Notes: generated from the letters alone by a model not told the origin. DNA of 64,000 bases from Peribacillus frigoritolerans (GCF_001636405.1 NZ_KV440950.1:1015712-1079711), one strand, 5' to 3'. Positions 33,575-42,952 are shown, counted from the stretch's first letter. Numbers and translations are program-made.

Positions 33575-34063
33575 ATGACTGTTTCATTCAACCCCGTTTC
33601 CAAAGATGAAAAGCATATTCTTCAGAATTTATATTCCCTTTATTTACATGACCTTTCGGAGTTTACCGAGGGTTTAGACATATCAACAGATGGCTTATTT
33701 GAATTTGATTCATTTGAATTAATTTGGAAGGAGGAAGGATTAACCCCATACTTTTTGAAAAAAGATATGAAAATTGCAGGGTTTTTATTACTGTTAGAAA
33801 GGCCATTTTTAAATAAGGACTATGATTACAGCGTTAATGATATTTTCATTTTGAAAAAATATAGAAGAAAAGGTACTGCAATATCATTATTAAAGGAATT
33901 GTTTAAACAAAAAAAAGGTAGTTACTTTGTTGTTCAATTAGCCAATAATATCCCTGCTGTTATATTTTGGATAAAGATTTTCAGTGAGCTAAGTATAGAT
34001 TTTGAAGAAAAAAAGCAAATTGTCGATAATGAAGAATGTTTGGTTCAATCCTTTCAAATTTAA
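33575..34063 (+). CDS. GNAT family N-acetyltransferase
   Basis: 162 residues. N-terminal LQNLYSLYLHDLSEF, central strand IAGFLLLLERP, acetyl-CoA binding loop KKYRRKGTAISLLKELF (about residue 100), and a divergent end. Substrate unknown. AAAGAGGG precedes the ATG. Confidence 0.8.
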   Translation: MTVSFNPVSKDEKHILQNLYSLYLHDLSEFTEGLDISTDGLFEFDSFELIWKEEGLTPYFLKKDMKIAGFLLLLERPFLNKDYDYSVNDIFILKKYRRKGTAISLLKELFKQKKGSYFVVQLANNIPAVIFWIKIFSELSIDFEEKKQIVDNEECLVQSFQI

Positions 34064-34070
34064 ACAGATA

Positions 34071-34152
34071 AACAACTGGTGCGTTGGCTGAAGATCAGAG
34101 CTGTCTTTTAGGCATTTTCTTTTGGCAACTAAAGGGGCAGGTTAGTGTAATG
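34071..34152 (+). repeat. TAACGGG element with broken terminator
   Basis: AACAACTGGTGCGTTGGCT, first arm AGCTGTC intact but the second arm reduced to GGCATTTTC, right arm AACTAAAGGGGCAGGTTAGT. A separate terminator at 34215 may make this one dispensable. Confidence 0.85.
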
Positions 34153-34214
34153 TAGTGTTACAAAAAAGATTATCATTTAGAATCAAGTTCGAAAATTTTT
34201 ATTAAAGTTTGATA

Positions 34215-34256
34215 AAAATAACCTCTTTGAATTCTCCACCGTAAGAGGTTATTTTT
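34215..34256. terminator. bidirectional terminator
   Basis: 12-bp perfect arms AAAATAACCTCT/AGAGGTTATTTT, overlapping the end of the minus-strand YczE-like gene. Confidence 0.85.
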
Positions 34257-34896
34257 TAGTTATGCTATTTTTGGTTTGTGGTTTCTGTTGATAGTTTTTA
34301 AATTTCAATCGTGTATATGAAATAATGCCGGACAATAAGAAGAAGCTGATAATCGTTCCTTCACGAATATTGATTGGTAAATTGTATAGTAGTGATATTG
34401 TTATTGATAGAATTATGGAGAATAAATCGACACAATATCTGTATTGAGAGAAAGGGCGTTTTGTTAATTCAGCTATTCGTAAACATAAACTTTCAATAGG
34501 AAAAGGAATAATATCTAATGATAAAATAATGCCTGTTGTTCCACCGGCTAGTATCGCACCGAAAATAAATAGTCCGATTCTTACTAAATAATTCTCTACG
34601 TAAATCGTACCGAAAATAGTATAGAGGAAAAAATTAATAACCATTCCAAAGAACAAGCTGGAAATGAACATCAAAGTGAATTTTCTAAAATCCTTTTTTT
34701 CGCATAGGCAGATATAACCGAATAGAAAAATGAGATTTGCAATGAATGTAATTGTGCCAACTTTGATGGAAGTCCATTCAGATATTGATAAATTCATCGC
34801 ATTAAAACTGCTGACACCAACATCAGCTTTTAATGTAAGACTGATGCCAATAGCACTTACTATATAGAGTAGAATCGATTGAATTACTTTTTTCAT
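34249..34896 (-). CDS. YczE/YitT-family integral membrane protein
   Basis: 215 residues, about five helices. LTLKADVGVSSFNAMNLSIS and GTTGIILSLDIIPFPIESL correspond to the conserved segments of the other two copies in the window. It starts 2 nt after the HAD phosphatase stop and is in one operon with it. The pairing of HAD and YczE genes next to a Crp/Fnr regulator is seen here; function remains unknown. Confidence 0.82.
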   Translation of the reverse strand: MKKVIQSILLYIVSAIGISLTLKADVGVSSFNAMNLSISEWTSIKVGTITFIANLIFLFGYICLCEKKDFRKFTLMFISSLFFGMVINFFLYTIFGTIYVENYLVRIGLFIFGAILAGGTTGIILSLDIIPFPIESLCLRIAELTKRPFSQYRYCVDLFSIILSITISLLYNLPINIREGTIISFFLLSGIISYTRLKFKNYQQKPQTKNSITKK

Positions 34897-34898
34897 GA

Positions 34899-35594
34899 TT
34901 ATTCCTCTAATAAGTCCATTATTTGCATTAAATTTGGTATCGTATATGTGCTCTTAGGTGAACATGATTTAGGCATGCTTCTCTTAGGGTTAAACCATAC
35001 ACAATCAATTCCGACATTGATAGCTCCTTGAATATCCGATGTTAAACGATCACCTATCATTAAAAATTCTTCTTTACTGCTTGTATGCAGGGCATCAAAA
35101 ATATAGTAAAAGAAATGGGGATTCGGTTTTTCATAACCAATTTCTTCGGAGATAAAAAGTTGTTCAAAATATCCTTGTAGCTTGGCACCTAATAATCTTT
35201 TTCTTTGAGTCTTTCCTACACCGTTTGTTCCAATATATAATTTATAATCTTGCTTACTTAAAGCATTTAATAATTCATGTGCATGGGTGATGGCCTTATG
35301 TCCTTGGTTTAAATGCTCACGGTACATAGCTTCAACTTTTGCTCCGTTTTCATCTATTTGAAATTCCTTCAAAAAAAGTGAAAAACGCGTTGTCAGCACT
35401 TCTTCACGAGAAATCAAGCCTTCCTCTAATTGATGCCATAATCCATCATTAATGCGCTTATAACATGCAATTGTTTGTTTGTTATAGGGCAACTCGTACA
35501 GCGTAATAATTTGTTTTAAAGCCTTTTCTTCTGAATCTTGAAAATCAAGTATCGTATCATCTAAGTCAAAAATAATATGTTTGTATTTGTTCAT
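34899..35594 (-). CDS. HAD superfamily phosphatase, YjjG/YfnB-type
   Basis: 231 residues. HAD motifs: FDLDDTILDF (nucleophile Asp, residues about 8-17), IGTNGVGKTQ (motif II), KPNPHFF with Lys (motif III) and MIGDRLTSDIQGA (motif IV). The helical cap between motifs I and II is of the C1 type. YjjG-type enzymes remove non-canonical pyrimidine nucleotides. The ATG at 35594 has GAGGTGG upstream; the frame to 35657 overlaps the divergent promoter. Confidence 0.88.
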   Translation of the reverse strand: MNKYKHIIFDLDDTILDFQDSEEKALKQIITLYELPYNKQTIACYKRINDGLWHQLEEGLISREEVLTTRFSLFLKEFQIDENGAKVEAMYREHLNQGHKAITHAHELLNALSKQDYKLYIGTNGVGKTQRKRLLGAKLQGYFEQLFISEEIGYEKPNPHFFYYIFDALHTSSKEEFLMIGDRLTSDIQGAINVGIDCVWFNPKRSMPKSCSPKSTYTIPNLMQIMDLLEE

Positions 35595-35671
35595 CCCAAT
35601 CCACCTCTTGGTAGTAATATATCGAAAGGAACAATATAATAATAGGAGATATCTCATATTGAGGTGGTAAA

Positions 35672-36343
35672 ATGGAAAAAATCAATTTGAAGGATTACGC
35701 TGAAAATTTTGTGGATATATATAATGATATTCAAGAAACTTTTCCGAAAGCAGTTTTACATCAGGCTTTTATTTGTAAGTTTTCTTCTAATGAATATATA
35801 GTGCGCTTTGATGAAGATATTCAGTACTTATTTTTATTATTGGATGGGCGGGCAAAAATATATATAGTACACGAAAATGGAAAACGTGCGCTGATTCAGT
35901 TTCTAAAGAAAGATGATTTTATTGGTGAATTATCCTTGATTGAGGTGGAAAAGAATTTAAAAGATGTTGTGGCTATAAATAACTGCACTTGCTTAGCGGT
36001 TCCACTGGCTTCATCGAAAAAGCATCTGTTAAATGACAATCGTTTCCTCCATAATTTATCAAAATATTTAGGTGATAAATTACTTAAAAGAACGGATCAT
36101 TACACAGATATGCAGGATTATGAGTTCAAAAATCGATTGGCCAAATATATTCTTCAAATAGAAAACGATGGATGCTTTCAAGAGAAGCATACCGAAACAG
36201 CAGAATACGTGGGGGGAAGCTATCGACATTTATTATACACACTTAACCAATTCCAAGAAGAAGGATTATTAGAAAAAAAAGGAAGAGGATATTATATCAT
36301 TAATAAAGAAAAGTTAGAAAGATTAAGTTCAAAAAAGGATTAA
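35672..36343 (+). CDS. Crp/Fnr family regulator (YeiL-like)
   Basis: 223 residues: an N-terminal cyclic-nucleotide-binding-type barrel (YLFLLLDGRAKIYIVHENGK, ALIQFLKKDDFIGELSLIE, about 50-95) and a C-terminal winged helix (TAEYVGGSYRHLLYTLNQFQ). The effector is unknown. Divergent from the HAD/YczE operon; the 77-bp gap contains the palindrome GAGATATCTC, a candidate operator. GAGGTGG precedes the ATG. Confidence 0.85.
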   Translation: MEKINLKDYAENFVDIYNDIQETFPKAVLHQAFICKFSSNEYIVRFDEDIQYLFLLLDGRAKIYIVHENGKRALIQFLKKDDFIGELSLIEVEKNLKDVVAINNCTCLAVPLASSKKHLLNDNRFLHNLSKYLGDKLLKRTDHYTDMQDYEFKNRLAKYILQIENDGCFQEKHTETAEYVGGSYRHLLYTLNQFQEEGLLEKKGRGYYIINKEKLERLSSKKD

Positions 36344-36400
36344 TTTAGTATGATTTGATAACTTGAAATATAAACAAGTTGTTACACTTTTTATCACAGA

Positions 36401-36422
36401 AACGAATACCGTATTCGTTTTC
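36401..36422 (+). terminator. hairpin after the Crp/Fnr gene
   Basis: 9-bp perfect arms AACGAATAC/GTATTCGTT with a 1-nt centre, then TTC; the tight centre would open to a 3-nt loop. Confidence 0.5.
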
Positions 36423-36583
36423 AAATTAAAAAATAGCTAATGGAATATTTACTACCACCATTTAAATTTAAAATTAACCAAATCTTTTGCATTTTTTTAT
36501 TCAACCAAAGTTTTTAACATAGCCTAATAAAATAAAATATTGATAAGATGAATTAATATTCTGTTTGTGATGTCCCTCACTTT

Positions 36584-36670
36584 AACTAACTAGCGCGTTA
36601 GCTGAAGATCGGGGCTGTCTTTAAGGCAGCTTATTCTTTTGGTAACTAACAGGGCAGTTTGGTTGAGTAA
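36584..36670 (+). repeat. TAACGGG element, full length
   Basis: AACTAACTAGCGCGTTAGCT (the TAG/GCG change keeps the left stem CTAAC..GTTAG), stem GGCTGTC-TTTAA-GGCAGCT, right arm AACTAACAGGGCAGTTTGGT. Confidence 0.88.
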
Positions 36671-36946
36671 GGGCTCAGATGTTTTTTTCTAATTGCTGTT
36701 TCTTGTTTATTTGGTATGAGTGCATCTGTAAAAGATTTTGATCCATTAATTGTACAGTGGAAGAAAACAATCCTGAAGAAACTAAACGAATAAAGAAATG
36801 CTTGGCGGTACCCCTAGGTGAAAGTTAAAGGATAACATTGTGGTATGTAGCAAATGTGTTGGGGATTATTGGGTATTTATAATTCTTTACTAATCGTTCT
36901 AAAAAGGGTATTGTTTAATCATGGTTTGAAATTCATGTGTTTATTT
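36671..36946 (+). other. gene relic and orphan MerR-type site
   Basis: A frame ending 36793 reads MSASVKDFDPLIVQWKKTIL then KKLNE, likely the C-terminus of a lost gene. At 36809-36821 TACCCCTAGGTGA resembles the dyad of the MerR promoter at 11309, but no good -10 follows. Confidence 0.3.
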
Positions 36947-36962
36947 TAGAACGTTCATTCTA
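36947..36962. promoter_or_regulatory. TetR operator overlapping the tetR promoter
   Basis: TAGAACGTTCATTCTA, immediately followed by TATAAT-like sequence at 36961. An identical 16-mer lies at 37622 in front of the hydrolase gene. Confidence 0.8.
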
Positions 36963-37025
36963 TAATGGATTATGACGTTTGTTTTTGTTAGTATTGGTTC
37001 ATGGATTTTTTAAAGGAGAAATAAA

Positions 37026-37601
37026 ATGGCTAGAAGTAAAGAGTTTGACGAAAAAGCTGTATTAAGAAAAGCAATGGAGCTTTTCTGGGAACAGGGTTAT
37101 GAAAAAACATCCATGCAAGATTTGGTGGATCATATGGGAATACACCGCAGGAGTATATATGATACATTTGGTGACAAGCGTTCATTGTTTTTAGCTTCCC
37201 TTAATCACTATGAAGAGCTCATCGTCAATGAGATGGAAAGGATAATTAGTAGCACTCCATCCATTAAACAGACGATACGTGATGTTTTTATTTTCGTACT
37301 GAATTCCATTGAACAATACCCAAAAGGTTGTCTATCAGTAAATGCAGCCATAGAATTATCTTTACTGGACAAAGAAATTGGACGCATAGTTACAAAAATG
37401 TTTAACCGTACTGAAGATATGTTTAATAACCTTATAAAACGGGGCCAGACTAGTGGAGAGCTATCAAAAGAAATCGATTCTGATAACACATCCCGTTTCT
37501 TACACAACAATTTGGTAGGTATAAGAGTACTAATAAAAACTAATTACAATAAAAAAGAATTAGAAGGCATCATCACTCTAGCACTTTCAGTGTTGGACTA
37601 G
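37026..37601 (+). CDS. TetR/AcrR family transcriptional repressor
   Basis: 191 residues. N-terminal helix-turn-helix: VLRKAMELFWEQGYEKTSMQ, LVDHMGIHRRSIYDTFGDKR. The C-terminal ligand domain includes GCLSVNAAIELSLLDKEI, the pattern of the YxaF/AcuR-like branch. Identical operators lie upstream of this gene and of the following hydrolase, so it should repress itself and the hydrolase/alkene reductase operon. AAAGGAG precedes the ATG. Confidence 0.9.
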   Translation: MARSKEFDEKAVLRKAMELFWEQGYEKTSMQDLVDHMGIHRRSIYDTFGDKRSLFLASLNHYEELIVNEMERIISSTPSIKQTIRDVFIFVLNSIEQYPKGCLSVNAAIELSLLDKEIGRIVTKMFNRTEDMFNNLIKRGQTSGELSKEIDSDNTSRFLHNNLVGIRVLIKTNYNKKELEGIITLALSVLD

Positions 37602-37621
37602 CTTTCTTTTTTTACCCTTTC

Positions 37622-37637
37622 TAGAACGTTCATTCTA
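37622..37637. promoter_or_regulatory. TetR operator upstream of the hydrolase operon
   Basis: TAGAACGTTCATTCTA, identical to the site at 36947, 76 bp upstream of the hydrolase ATG. Confidence 0.8.
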
Positions 37638-37712
37638 AAAAGTGAACATGAAACAAACCATCATCATGCATGCTTATAAAACCGTTTTTTATTTCTAAGG
37701 AGGAACACAATA

Positions 37713-38561
37713 ATGACTAACTTTAAAATACCAACAGAATCAGAATTTATTGAAGCAGATGGAACTCGTTACGCATATAGAAAATTTGGTACACAAGATG
37801 GTATACCAGTAGTATTTCTTGTTCACTATAGAGGAACGATGGAAAACTGGGATCCAAACATGCTTGAACCTATTGCAAATACACGCCCAGTAATCTTGTT
37901 TGACAATAAAGGGGTCGGTGAGACCGATGGACTAACGCCTACTACAATTGCTGATATGGCAAAAGATACAGCAACATTTATAAAAGCTCTTGGATTAGAA
38001 CAAGTTGACATTCTTGGTTTTTCCATTGGTGGCATGGTTGCACAAGAGCTAGCTTTACAAGAGGGAGATTTAGTAAGAAAAATTATTATGGCAGGTACTT
38101 CGCCTGAATCTGGTATTAATCCAAATCCGGAGATTTTTGAAAGAATGAATCGTCACGGCGGAACGGAAGAAGATGGAATAAATGATTTTATGTTCTTTTT
38201 CTACGGACAAACCGAAACAAGTAAATCTGCAGGAATGGCTTCACTACAAAGAATTTTTAATCAGAAAAAAGTAAACAGTTCGGAACAAGTAAAAGAGGCA
38301 CAATTACAAGCCATTGCAAAATGGGCTAAACAAAAGTCCAATCATGATTATGAATGGTTACAAAACATCAAACACCCTGTACTTGTTACTAATGGTGTCA
38401 ATGATGTGATGGTACCGACTAAAAACAGTTATATCTTAACAGAGAAATTACCGAAAGCACAGCTGATTATATATCCTGATTCTGGTCACGGGCACCTGTT
38501 TCAATTTCCAGAACTATTTGCAGAACACGTAAATTCATTCCTTGATTCTAATTCTTATTAA
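37713..38561 (+). CDS. alpha/beta hydrolase
   Basis: 282 residues. Nucleophile elbow GFSIGGMV (Ser about residue 105), acid in NGVNDVMVP (about 230) and His in SGHGHLFQFP (about 258). The oxyanion-region LVHYRGTMENWDP replaces the usual HG. Aldehyde- or ester-processing role is inferred from the next gene, an alkene reductase 15 nt downstream, both under the TetR operator. Confidence 0.88.
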   Translation: MTNFKIPTESEFIEADGTRYAYRKFGTQDGIPVVFLVHYRGTMENWDPNMLEPIANTRPVILFDNKGVGETDGLTPTTIADMAKDTATFIKALGLEQVDILGFSIGGMVAQELALQEGDLVRKIIMAGTSPESGINPNPEIFERMNRHGGTEEDGINDFMFFFYGQTETSKSAGMASLQRIFNQKKVNSSEQVKEAQLQAIAKWAKQKSNHDYEWLQNIKHPVLVTNGVNDVMVPTKNSYILTEKLPKAQLIIYPDSGHGHLFQFPELFAEHVNSFLDSNSY

Positions 38562-38575
38562 AAAGGAGTATTCAT

Positions 38576-39634
38576 ATGAGCAGATTATTTGAAACAGTTC
38601 GTATCGGAAACATTGACTTGAAAAATCGTATAGGAATGGCTCCGATGACTAGAAGTAGAGCTTTACCAGATGGTACACCGAGCGATTTATTAGCAGAGTA
38701 CTATGGTCAGCGTGCTTCAGTCGGTTTAATTATAAGCGAAGGAACCCAACCTTCAGATGATGGGCAAGGTTACACTAATACACCTGGTATTTATACAGAA
38801 AATCATATTAAAGGGTGGAAAAAAGTAACTTCTAAAGTTCATGGTGAAGGCGGTCATATTTTTGTTCAGCTTATGCATGTGGGACGTGTATCACACCCTG
38901 ATAACACACCTCACCACCGCCAAGCAGTTGCACCGTCAGCTATTGCACCTGGTGTAGAAATTTTCACGGCAGAAGGAATGAAAGAAATTCCAACACCAAG
39001 AGAATTGAGTAAGCTTGAGATAAAAGATGTTATCCATGAGTTTCGTATAGCAGCACGTTCAGCAATTGAAGCTGGTGCGGACGGAGTTGAAATTCACGGA
39101 GCGAATGGTTATCTGATCCAACAATTCCTTAGTGAAAACTCCAACCATCGTCAAGATGCATACGGTGGTACGATTGAGGGGCGTTCTCGATTCGCTATCG
39201 AAGTAGCTAAAGCAGTTGTTGATGAAATAGGAGCAGAAAGAACAGGCATCCGTTTTTCTCCTCAAGGAACACTGCAAGGCATTGATGAGGGGGAAAATAG
39301 CCTTGAGATGTATCGTTATTTAATAAGTGAATTAAATAAGCTTAACCTTGCATATCTGCATTTAATGCACTTTGGAAACGAGCAATTCCTAAAAGATGTG
39401 CGTCAACTTTGGGATCAATCACTTCTTGTTAACCGTCCAGGTCGTCCTCTAGATCAACTTTCGTCTGATGTAGATAATAATCTTGCAGATGTTGTCACAG
39501 TAGGCACTTGGGTACTAGCTAATCCAGACTTTGCAGAACGAATTCAATCAGGTGCTCGCCTAAACGAACCTGATAAAAACACGCTCTATGCAGGAGGAAA
39601 AGAAGGTTATACAGATTATCCTTTCTTAAAATAA
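38576..39634 (+). CDS. alkene reductase, Old Yellow Enzyme family
   Basis: 352 residues, FMN-dependent TIM barrel reducing activated C=C bonds of electrophiles such as enones, nitro-compounds or N-ethylmaleimide. Motifs: NRIGMAPMTRSRA (about 17-29), LMHVGRVSHP, VEIHGANGYLIQQFLS (catalytic His/Asn pair replaced in the standard HGAN form) and YGGTIEGRSRF. The end VGTWVLANPDFAERI fits the family. Co-transcribed with the alpha/beta hydrolase. Closest in pattern to NemA/XenB-type enzymes. Confidence 0.92.
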   Translation: MSRLFETVRIGNIDLKNRIGMAPMTRSRALPDGTPSDLLAEYYGQRASVGLIISEGTQPSDDGQGYTNTPGIYTENHIKGWKKVTSKVHGEGGHIFVQLMHVGRVSHPDNTPHHRQAVAPSAIAPGVEIFTAEGMKEIPTPRELSKLEIKDVIHEFRIAARSAIEAGADGVEIHGANGYLIQQFLSENSNHRQDAYGGTIEGRSRFAIEVAKAVVDEIGAERTGIRFSPQGTLQGIDEGENSLEMYRYLISELNKLNLAYLHLMHFGNEQFLKDVRQLWDQSLLVNRPGRPLDQLSSDVDNNLADVVTVGTWVLANPDFAERIQSGARLNEPDKNTLYAGGKEGYTDYPFLK

Positions 39635-39644
39635 TTTATTTAAT

Positions 39645-39684
39645 ATGAATATCCCATCTAGGGATATTCATAATCTTTTTTCTT
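39645..39684 (+). terminator. intrinsic terminator after alkene reductase
   Basis: 11-bp perfect arms ATGAATATCCC/GGGATATTCAT with loop ATCTA, then AATCTTTTTTCTT. Confidence 0.92.
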
Positions 39685-39737
39685 AGGTTCGTTATGAAAA
39701 GATACATGTACGTTAAATAAAAATGTGGAGGATTATA

Positions 39738-40730
39738 ATGAAAGCTTTAGCAATTGAAAACTACGGTAAAAATCCAAATTTTTTAGACTTTCCTATGCCC
39801 AAAATAAATAATGACGAGGTCTTAGTTGAGATATATGCGGCAAGTATAAATCCTCTTGATACAAAAATTCGTAAGGGTGAATTAAAATTATTATTGAAAT
39901 ATAAGATGCCTTTAATTTTAGGAAACGATTTTTCTGGAAAAATTGTTGAAGTAGGTACTAGTGTCACGAAGTTTAAAGTCGGTGATGAGGTATATGGTCG
40001 ACCTAGAGCAAATAAAATGGGAACTTTTACTGAATATCTCTCTGTTAACCAAGAAGATATTGCATTAAAACCTAAAAATTTAAGTTTTGAAGAAGCCGCC
40101 TCCATCCCTCTAGTCGGATTGACATCCTACCAAGCTTTACATGATATTCTGCGAATTGAAAAAGGACATAAAATATTAATACATGCAGGTTCAGGGGGAG
40201 TAGGAACATTTGCTATCCAACTTGCAAAACATATGGGTGCTTTTGTCGCAACTACAGCTAGTGATGGTACTGATTTGGTGAAATCTCTTGGCGCTGACGA
40301 AGTTATTAATTACAAGAAGGAAAAGTTCGAACATTCGATTCGTGACTACAACGCAGTTCTTGATACCATTGGGGGGGCGACATTAGAGAAATCATTTGTA
40401 ACATTAAAAAAAGGAGGAAAGATTGTTTCTATATCTGGAATCCCGAATGGTCGCTTTGCTAAAGAAAACGGATTTAGCTCATTTAAAAAAACCTTATTTT
40501 CCATTGCAAGTTATAAGCTTACGAAGTTAGAAAAAAAGCATAATGTCCAATACACGTTTCTTTTTATGAAGCATAGTGGAGAGCAGTTGGAAATTTTAAC
40601 AGAAATGTTAGAGTCAGAAGTAATTGAGCCTACACTTGATAAAATTTTTATTTTCGAAGATGCCCAAAAAGCAATGGAGTATGCAGAGACGGGAAGAGCA
40701 AAAGGGAAAATAATACTTAAATTGAAATAA
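39738..40730 (+). CDS. zinc-independent MDR alcohol dehydrogenase/quinone oxidoreductase
   Basis: 330 residues, NADPH-dependent medium-chain reductase. GroES-like N-terminus (VLVEIYAASINPLDTKIRKG, LGNDFSGKIVEVG), Rossmann motif ILIHAGSGGVGTFAIQLAKH (about 148-168) and C-terminal EYAETGRAKGKIILKLK. Catalytic zinc ligands are absent, as in quinone oxidoreductases. ATG at 39738 with TGGAGG upstream. Lies after the alkene reductase terminator, so it is a separate unit. Confidence 0.88.
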   Translation: MKALAIENYGKNPNFLDFPMPKINNDEVLVEIYAASINPLDTKIRKGELKLLLKYKMPLILGNDFSGKIVEVGTSVTKFKVGDEVYGRPRANKMGTFTEYLSVNQEDIALKPKNLSFEEAASIPLVGLTSYQALHDILRIEKGHKILIHAGSGGVGTFAIQLAKHMGAFVATTASDGTDLVKSLGADEVINYKKEKFEHSIRDYNAVLDTIGGATLEKSFVTLKKGGKIVSISGIPNGRFAKENGFSSFKKTLFSIASYKLTKLEKKHNVQYTFLFMKHSGEQLEILTEMLESEVIEPTLDKIFIFEDAQKAMEYAETGRAKGKIILKLK

Positions 40731-40800
40731 TCAGTCTTATCTAACAAACCTTTCCTTAGGTAGAAAGTGTTTGTTTTTTACTTATCGAGGTTGCTTATAT

Positions 40801-40880
40801 AACTAACGGGTGCTTTACTTCTTTAACAGGAGCTGATCAGCAGCTCATTTCTTATGCAACTAACGGGCAGATTGAATAAG
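40801..40880 (+). repeat. TAACGGG element, variant stem
   Basis: AACTAACGGGTGCTTTACTT, stem GAGCTG/CAGCTC with loop ATCAG, ATTTCTTATG, right arm CAACTAACGGGCAGATTG then AATAAG. Confidence 0.85.
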
Positions 40881-41208
40881 TCATGCTATAATTTCACTAC
40901 TTTCCTTTTGATTCTCTAGTGAGAGGGGGATAAAAAGAAAAAAGAATAAGCGAGCAATCGTAAGAAATACTTAATTAACTGAGGGAGTTCTATAAGAAGA
41001 AGTAAAAAAAGTCGATTCCTTAACGTAGAGGAGATCGACTTTTTGGGTTGGAATTCTCTTTACTTATTTGGTTTTAACTTCCATAATTTATATATGTAGT
41101 ATATTCTTATCAATTTCCCTCATTACTTTAATTCATAGGAGCATTAACTTTAGAAGTCTGGTAATGGATAAGCAAGTTAATAATTGTACTTAAAAATGGA
41201 GTGATACG
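40881..41208 (+). other. leader region with one long hairpin
   Basis: At 41006-41046 AAAAAGTCGAT pairs with ATCGACTTTTT across a 17-nt loop, a probable terminator. Otherwise AT-rich, no gene seen before the FAD enzyme. Confidence 0.5.
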
Positions 41209-42438
41209 ATGAATAAGACTTATGATGTCATCATTACCGGTGCTAGATGTGCCGGCTCTACCCTGGCAATCTATCTTGCTAAGTCAGGTTTCCATGTGTT
41301 GTTAGTGGACCGATCGACTTTTCCAAGGGACACATTATCAACCCATACCTTTTTCAATAATACTGTCGCTCTTTTTCGAGAAATAGGTGTCATGGACAAG
41401 TTATTGGAAACAAAAGCACCACCGGTACGGGATATTAAATTTCAATTTGAGGATACCGTGATAGAAGGTCTCATCCCCGAGGTCTACGGAGAGAACAGTT
41501 GTTATTGTATTAGAAGAACTTATCTCGATCATATCCTACTTGAAAAAGCCAAATCTCAAATGAATGTAACCGTTTTAGAAGGATTTCGTGTGACGGATGT
41601 CATTCGTGATGACGAAACAGTAATAGGCGTGAAAGGTTTAGGCGGCAACAACGAGAAACTAGAATTTTTAGCTCGCCTGGTAGTCGGAGCAGACGGCCGT
41701 TCCTCTATTATTCGCAAGCTGGTAAAAAGTGAACTCAAAATAAGTATTCCGGCACCAGTCGGCATCTATTTCGGGTATTTCTCTGGATTTCGCCACGATA
41801 ATGTCCCTAAATTTGAAGTATACAAGATAAAAGATAACACAGCCATTCTCTTTCCGACGAATGATGATTTATATGTTATTGTCGGCATTTTCCCATTAGA
41901 AAATAAGGAATTGATAGAACGGTTGAAATTAAATCCGGAGAGCTGTCTACGCAATTTCTTAACGGATAACTTTCCGAATACAACAATTGGGGCGCGCTTG
42001 AAAAATGCAGACCTAGTAGAACCGGTCAAAGGCATTCTAGGATATGATAATTACTGGTATAAAGGAATGGGAAAAGGATGGGCGTTGGTTGGGGATGCAG
42101 TTTGTTTTAAAGATCCTGGCATGGCGCAGGGTATCCATGATGCTATATGTGGAGCACGGTTATTATCCAATATTCTATTGAAGTATAAGGGACAATCCAA
42201 TCAATCAAATCAAATGTCTGAAGAATATCAAAAGGCAATAGAAGATGAGTTTATGGTTCGGTTTCACATGGGATGCCAAATTTCGAAGAATGAACGCATA
42301 TCTGAACAACAGGATGCTGTCAACAAGCTAATCAGTTCCCATCCAGAGGCTATAGAGAAGTTTTTAGGGATTTACAATTACGCAAACGAGCCTGTTGTTT
42401 TAGAGAAAGAAATCGCACGAATTATGCAGTCGTTCTAG
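41209..42438 (+). CDS. FAD-dependent oxidoreductase/monooxygenase (geranylgeranyl reductase-like)
   Basis: 409 residues. N-terminal FAD-binding DVIITGARCAGSTLAIYLAK (GxxxxG variant) followed by VLLVDRSTFPRDTLSTH, middle VVGADGRSSIIRKLV (DG motif), and GWALVGDAVCFKDPGMAQGI (GD motif, about 300). These define the p-hydroxybenzoate hydroxylase fold. Substrate unknown; related enzymes hydroxylate aromatics or reduce polyprenyl groups. GGAGTG precedes the ATG. Confidence 0.88.
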   Translation: MNKTYDVIITGARCAGSTLAIYLAKSGFHVLLVDRSTFPRDTLSTHTFFNNTVALFREIGVMDKLLETKAPPVRDIKFQFEDTVIEGLIPEVYGENSCYCIRRTYLDHILLEKAKSQMNVTVLEGFRVTDVIRDDETVIGVKGLGGNNEKLEFLARLVVGADGRSSIIRKLVKSELKISIPAPVGIYFGYFSGFRHDNVPKFEVYKIKDNTAILFPTNDDLYVIVGIFPLENKELIERLKLNPESCLRNFLTDNFPNTTIGARLKNADLVEPVKGILGYDNYWYKGMGKGWALVGDAVCFKDPGMAQGIHDAICGARLLSNILLKYKGQSNQSNQMSEEYQKAIEDEFMVRFHMGCQISKNERISEQQDAVNKLISSHPEAIEKFLGIYNYANEPVVLEKEIARIMQSF

Positions 42439-42520
42439 CAATGATTTTTAGAAATAAAGTGATTCAAGTACAAAAATAATATGACAAATAGGTGCATTGC
42501 AATCCATAAGGTACTTATTT

Positions 42521-42594
42521 TACTAACGGGTGCTTAATTGATGATCCGGCTGACATCGGGCAGCTTCTTTTGTTTATGCAACTAACGGGGCAAG
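42521..42594 (+). repeat. TAACGGG element, weak hairpin
   Basis: TACTAACGGGTGCTTAATTG, imperfect CGGCTG..CAGCT hairpin, CTTTTGTTTATG, right arm AACTAACGGGGCAAG. Confidence 0.8.
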
Positions 42595-42676
42595 AAATTT
42601 CAATGATAAACCGAATTAATCCCACTGTATAATATGTAATGTAAATACATAAGAGCCTAACAAGGGGGAGTTATTA

Positions 42677-42881
42677 ATGTTTCCGTTTTTCTTATTGTTG
42701 GGATAGTAAGTATTGTTATTTAGGTGTTTTTATCGGAGCATGGACCGATGGACAACAACAAAGAGCAAATTTTCATTCGGAAATGACAAAAAATCGAAGC
42801 TTTAGAACGAAAATAGCATTAATCTCAGGTCTCATAGCTGTAATCCGTTTGGGTATTTCTGGATTAGTATACTTTGTATAA
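42677..42881 (+). pseudogene. small two-helix membrane protein, frameshifted
   Basis: After GGGGGAG and ATG at 42677 the coding sequence is readable only across two frames: VFLIVGIVSIVI then, with one extra T at 42719-42721, LGVFIGAWTDGQQQRANFHS and FRTKIALISGLIAVIRLGIS to the stop at 42881. A second frame change lies just after the ATG. A family name is not certain; the TDGQQQRANFHSE motif between two helices is distinctive. Confidence 0.5.
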
Positions 42882-42898
42882 CTAATACTTTGTTCTTC

Positions 42899-42952
42899 AA
42901 CTAACGGGCCTTGAAGGCTGCTGTGGCAGCCTTTACGGGAGCAGGATGGCGC
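42899..42952 (+). repeat. TAACGGG element, compact
   Basis: AACTAACGGGCC directly followed by stem AAGGCTGC-TGTG-GCAGCCTT (8 bp perfect), then TACGGGAGCAGGATGGC. Confidence 0.8.
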
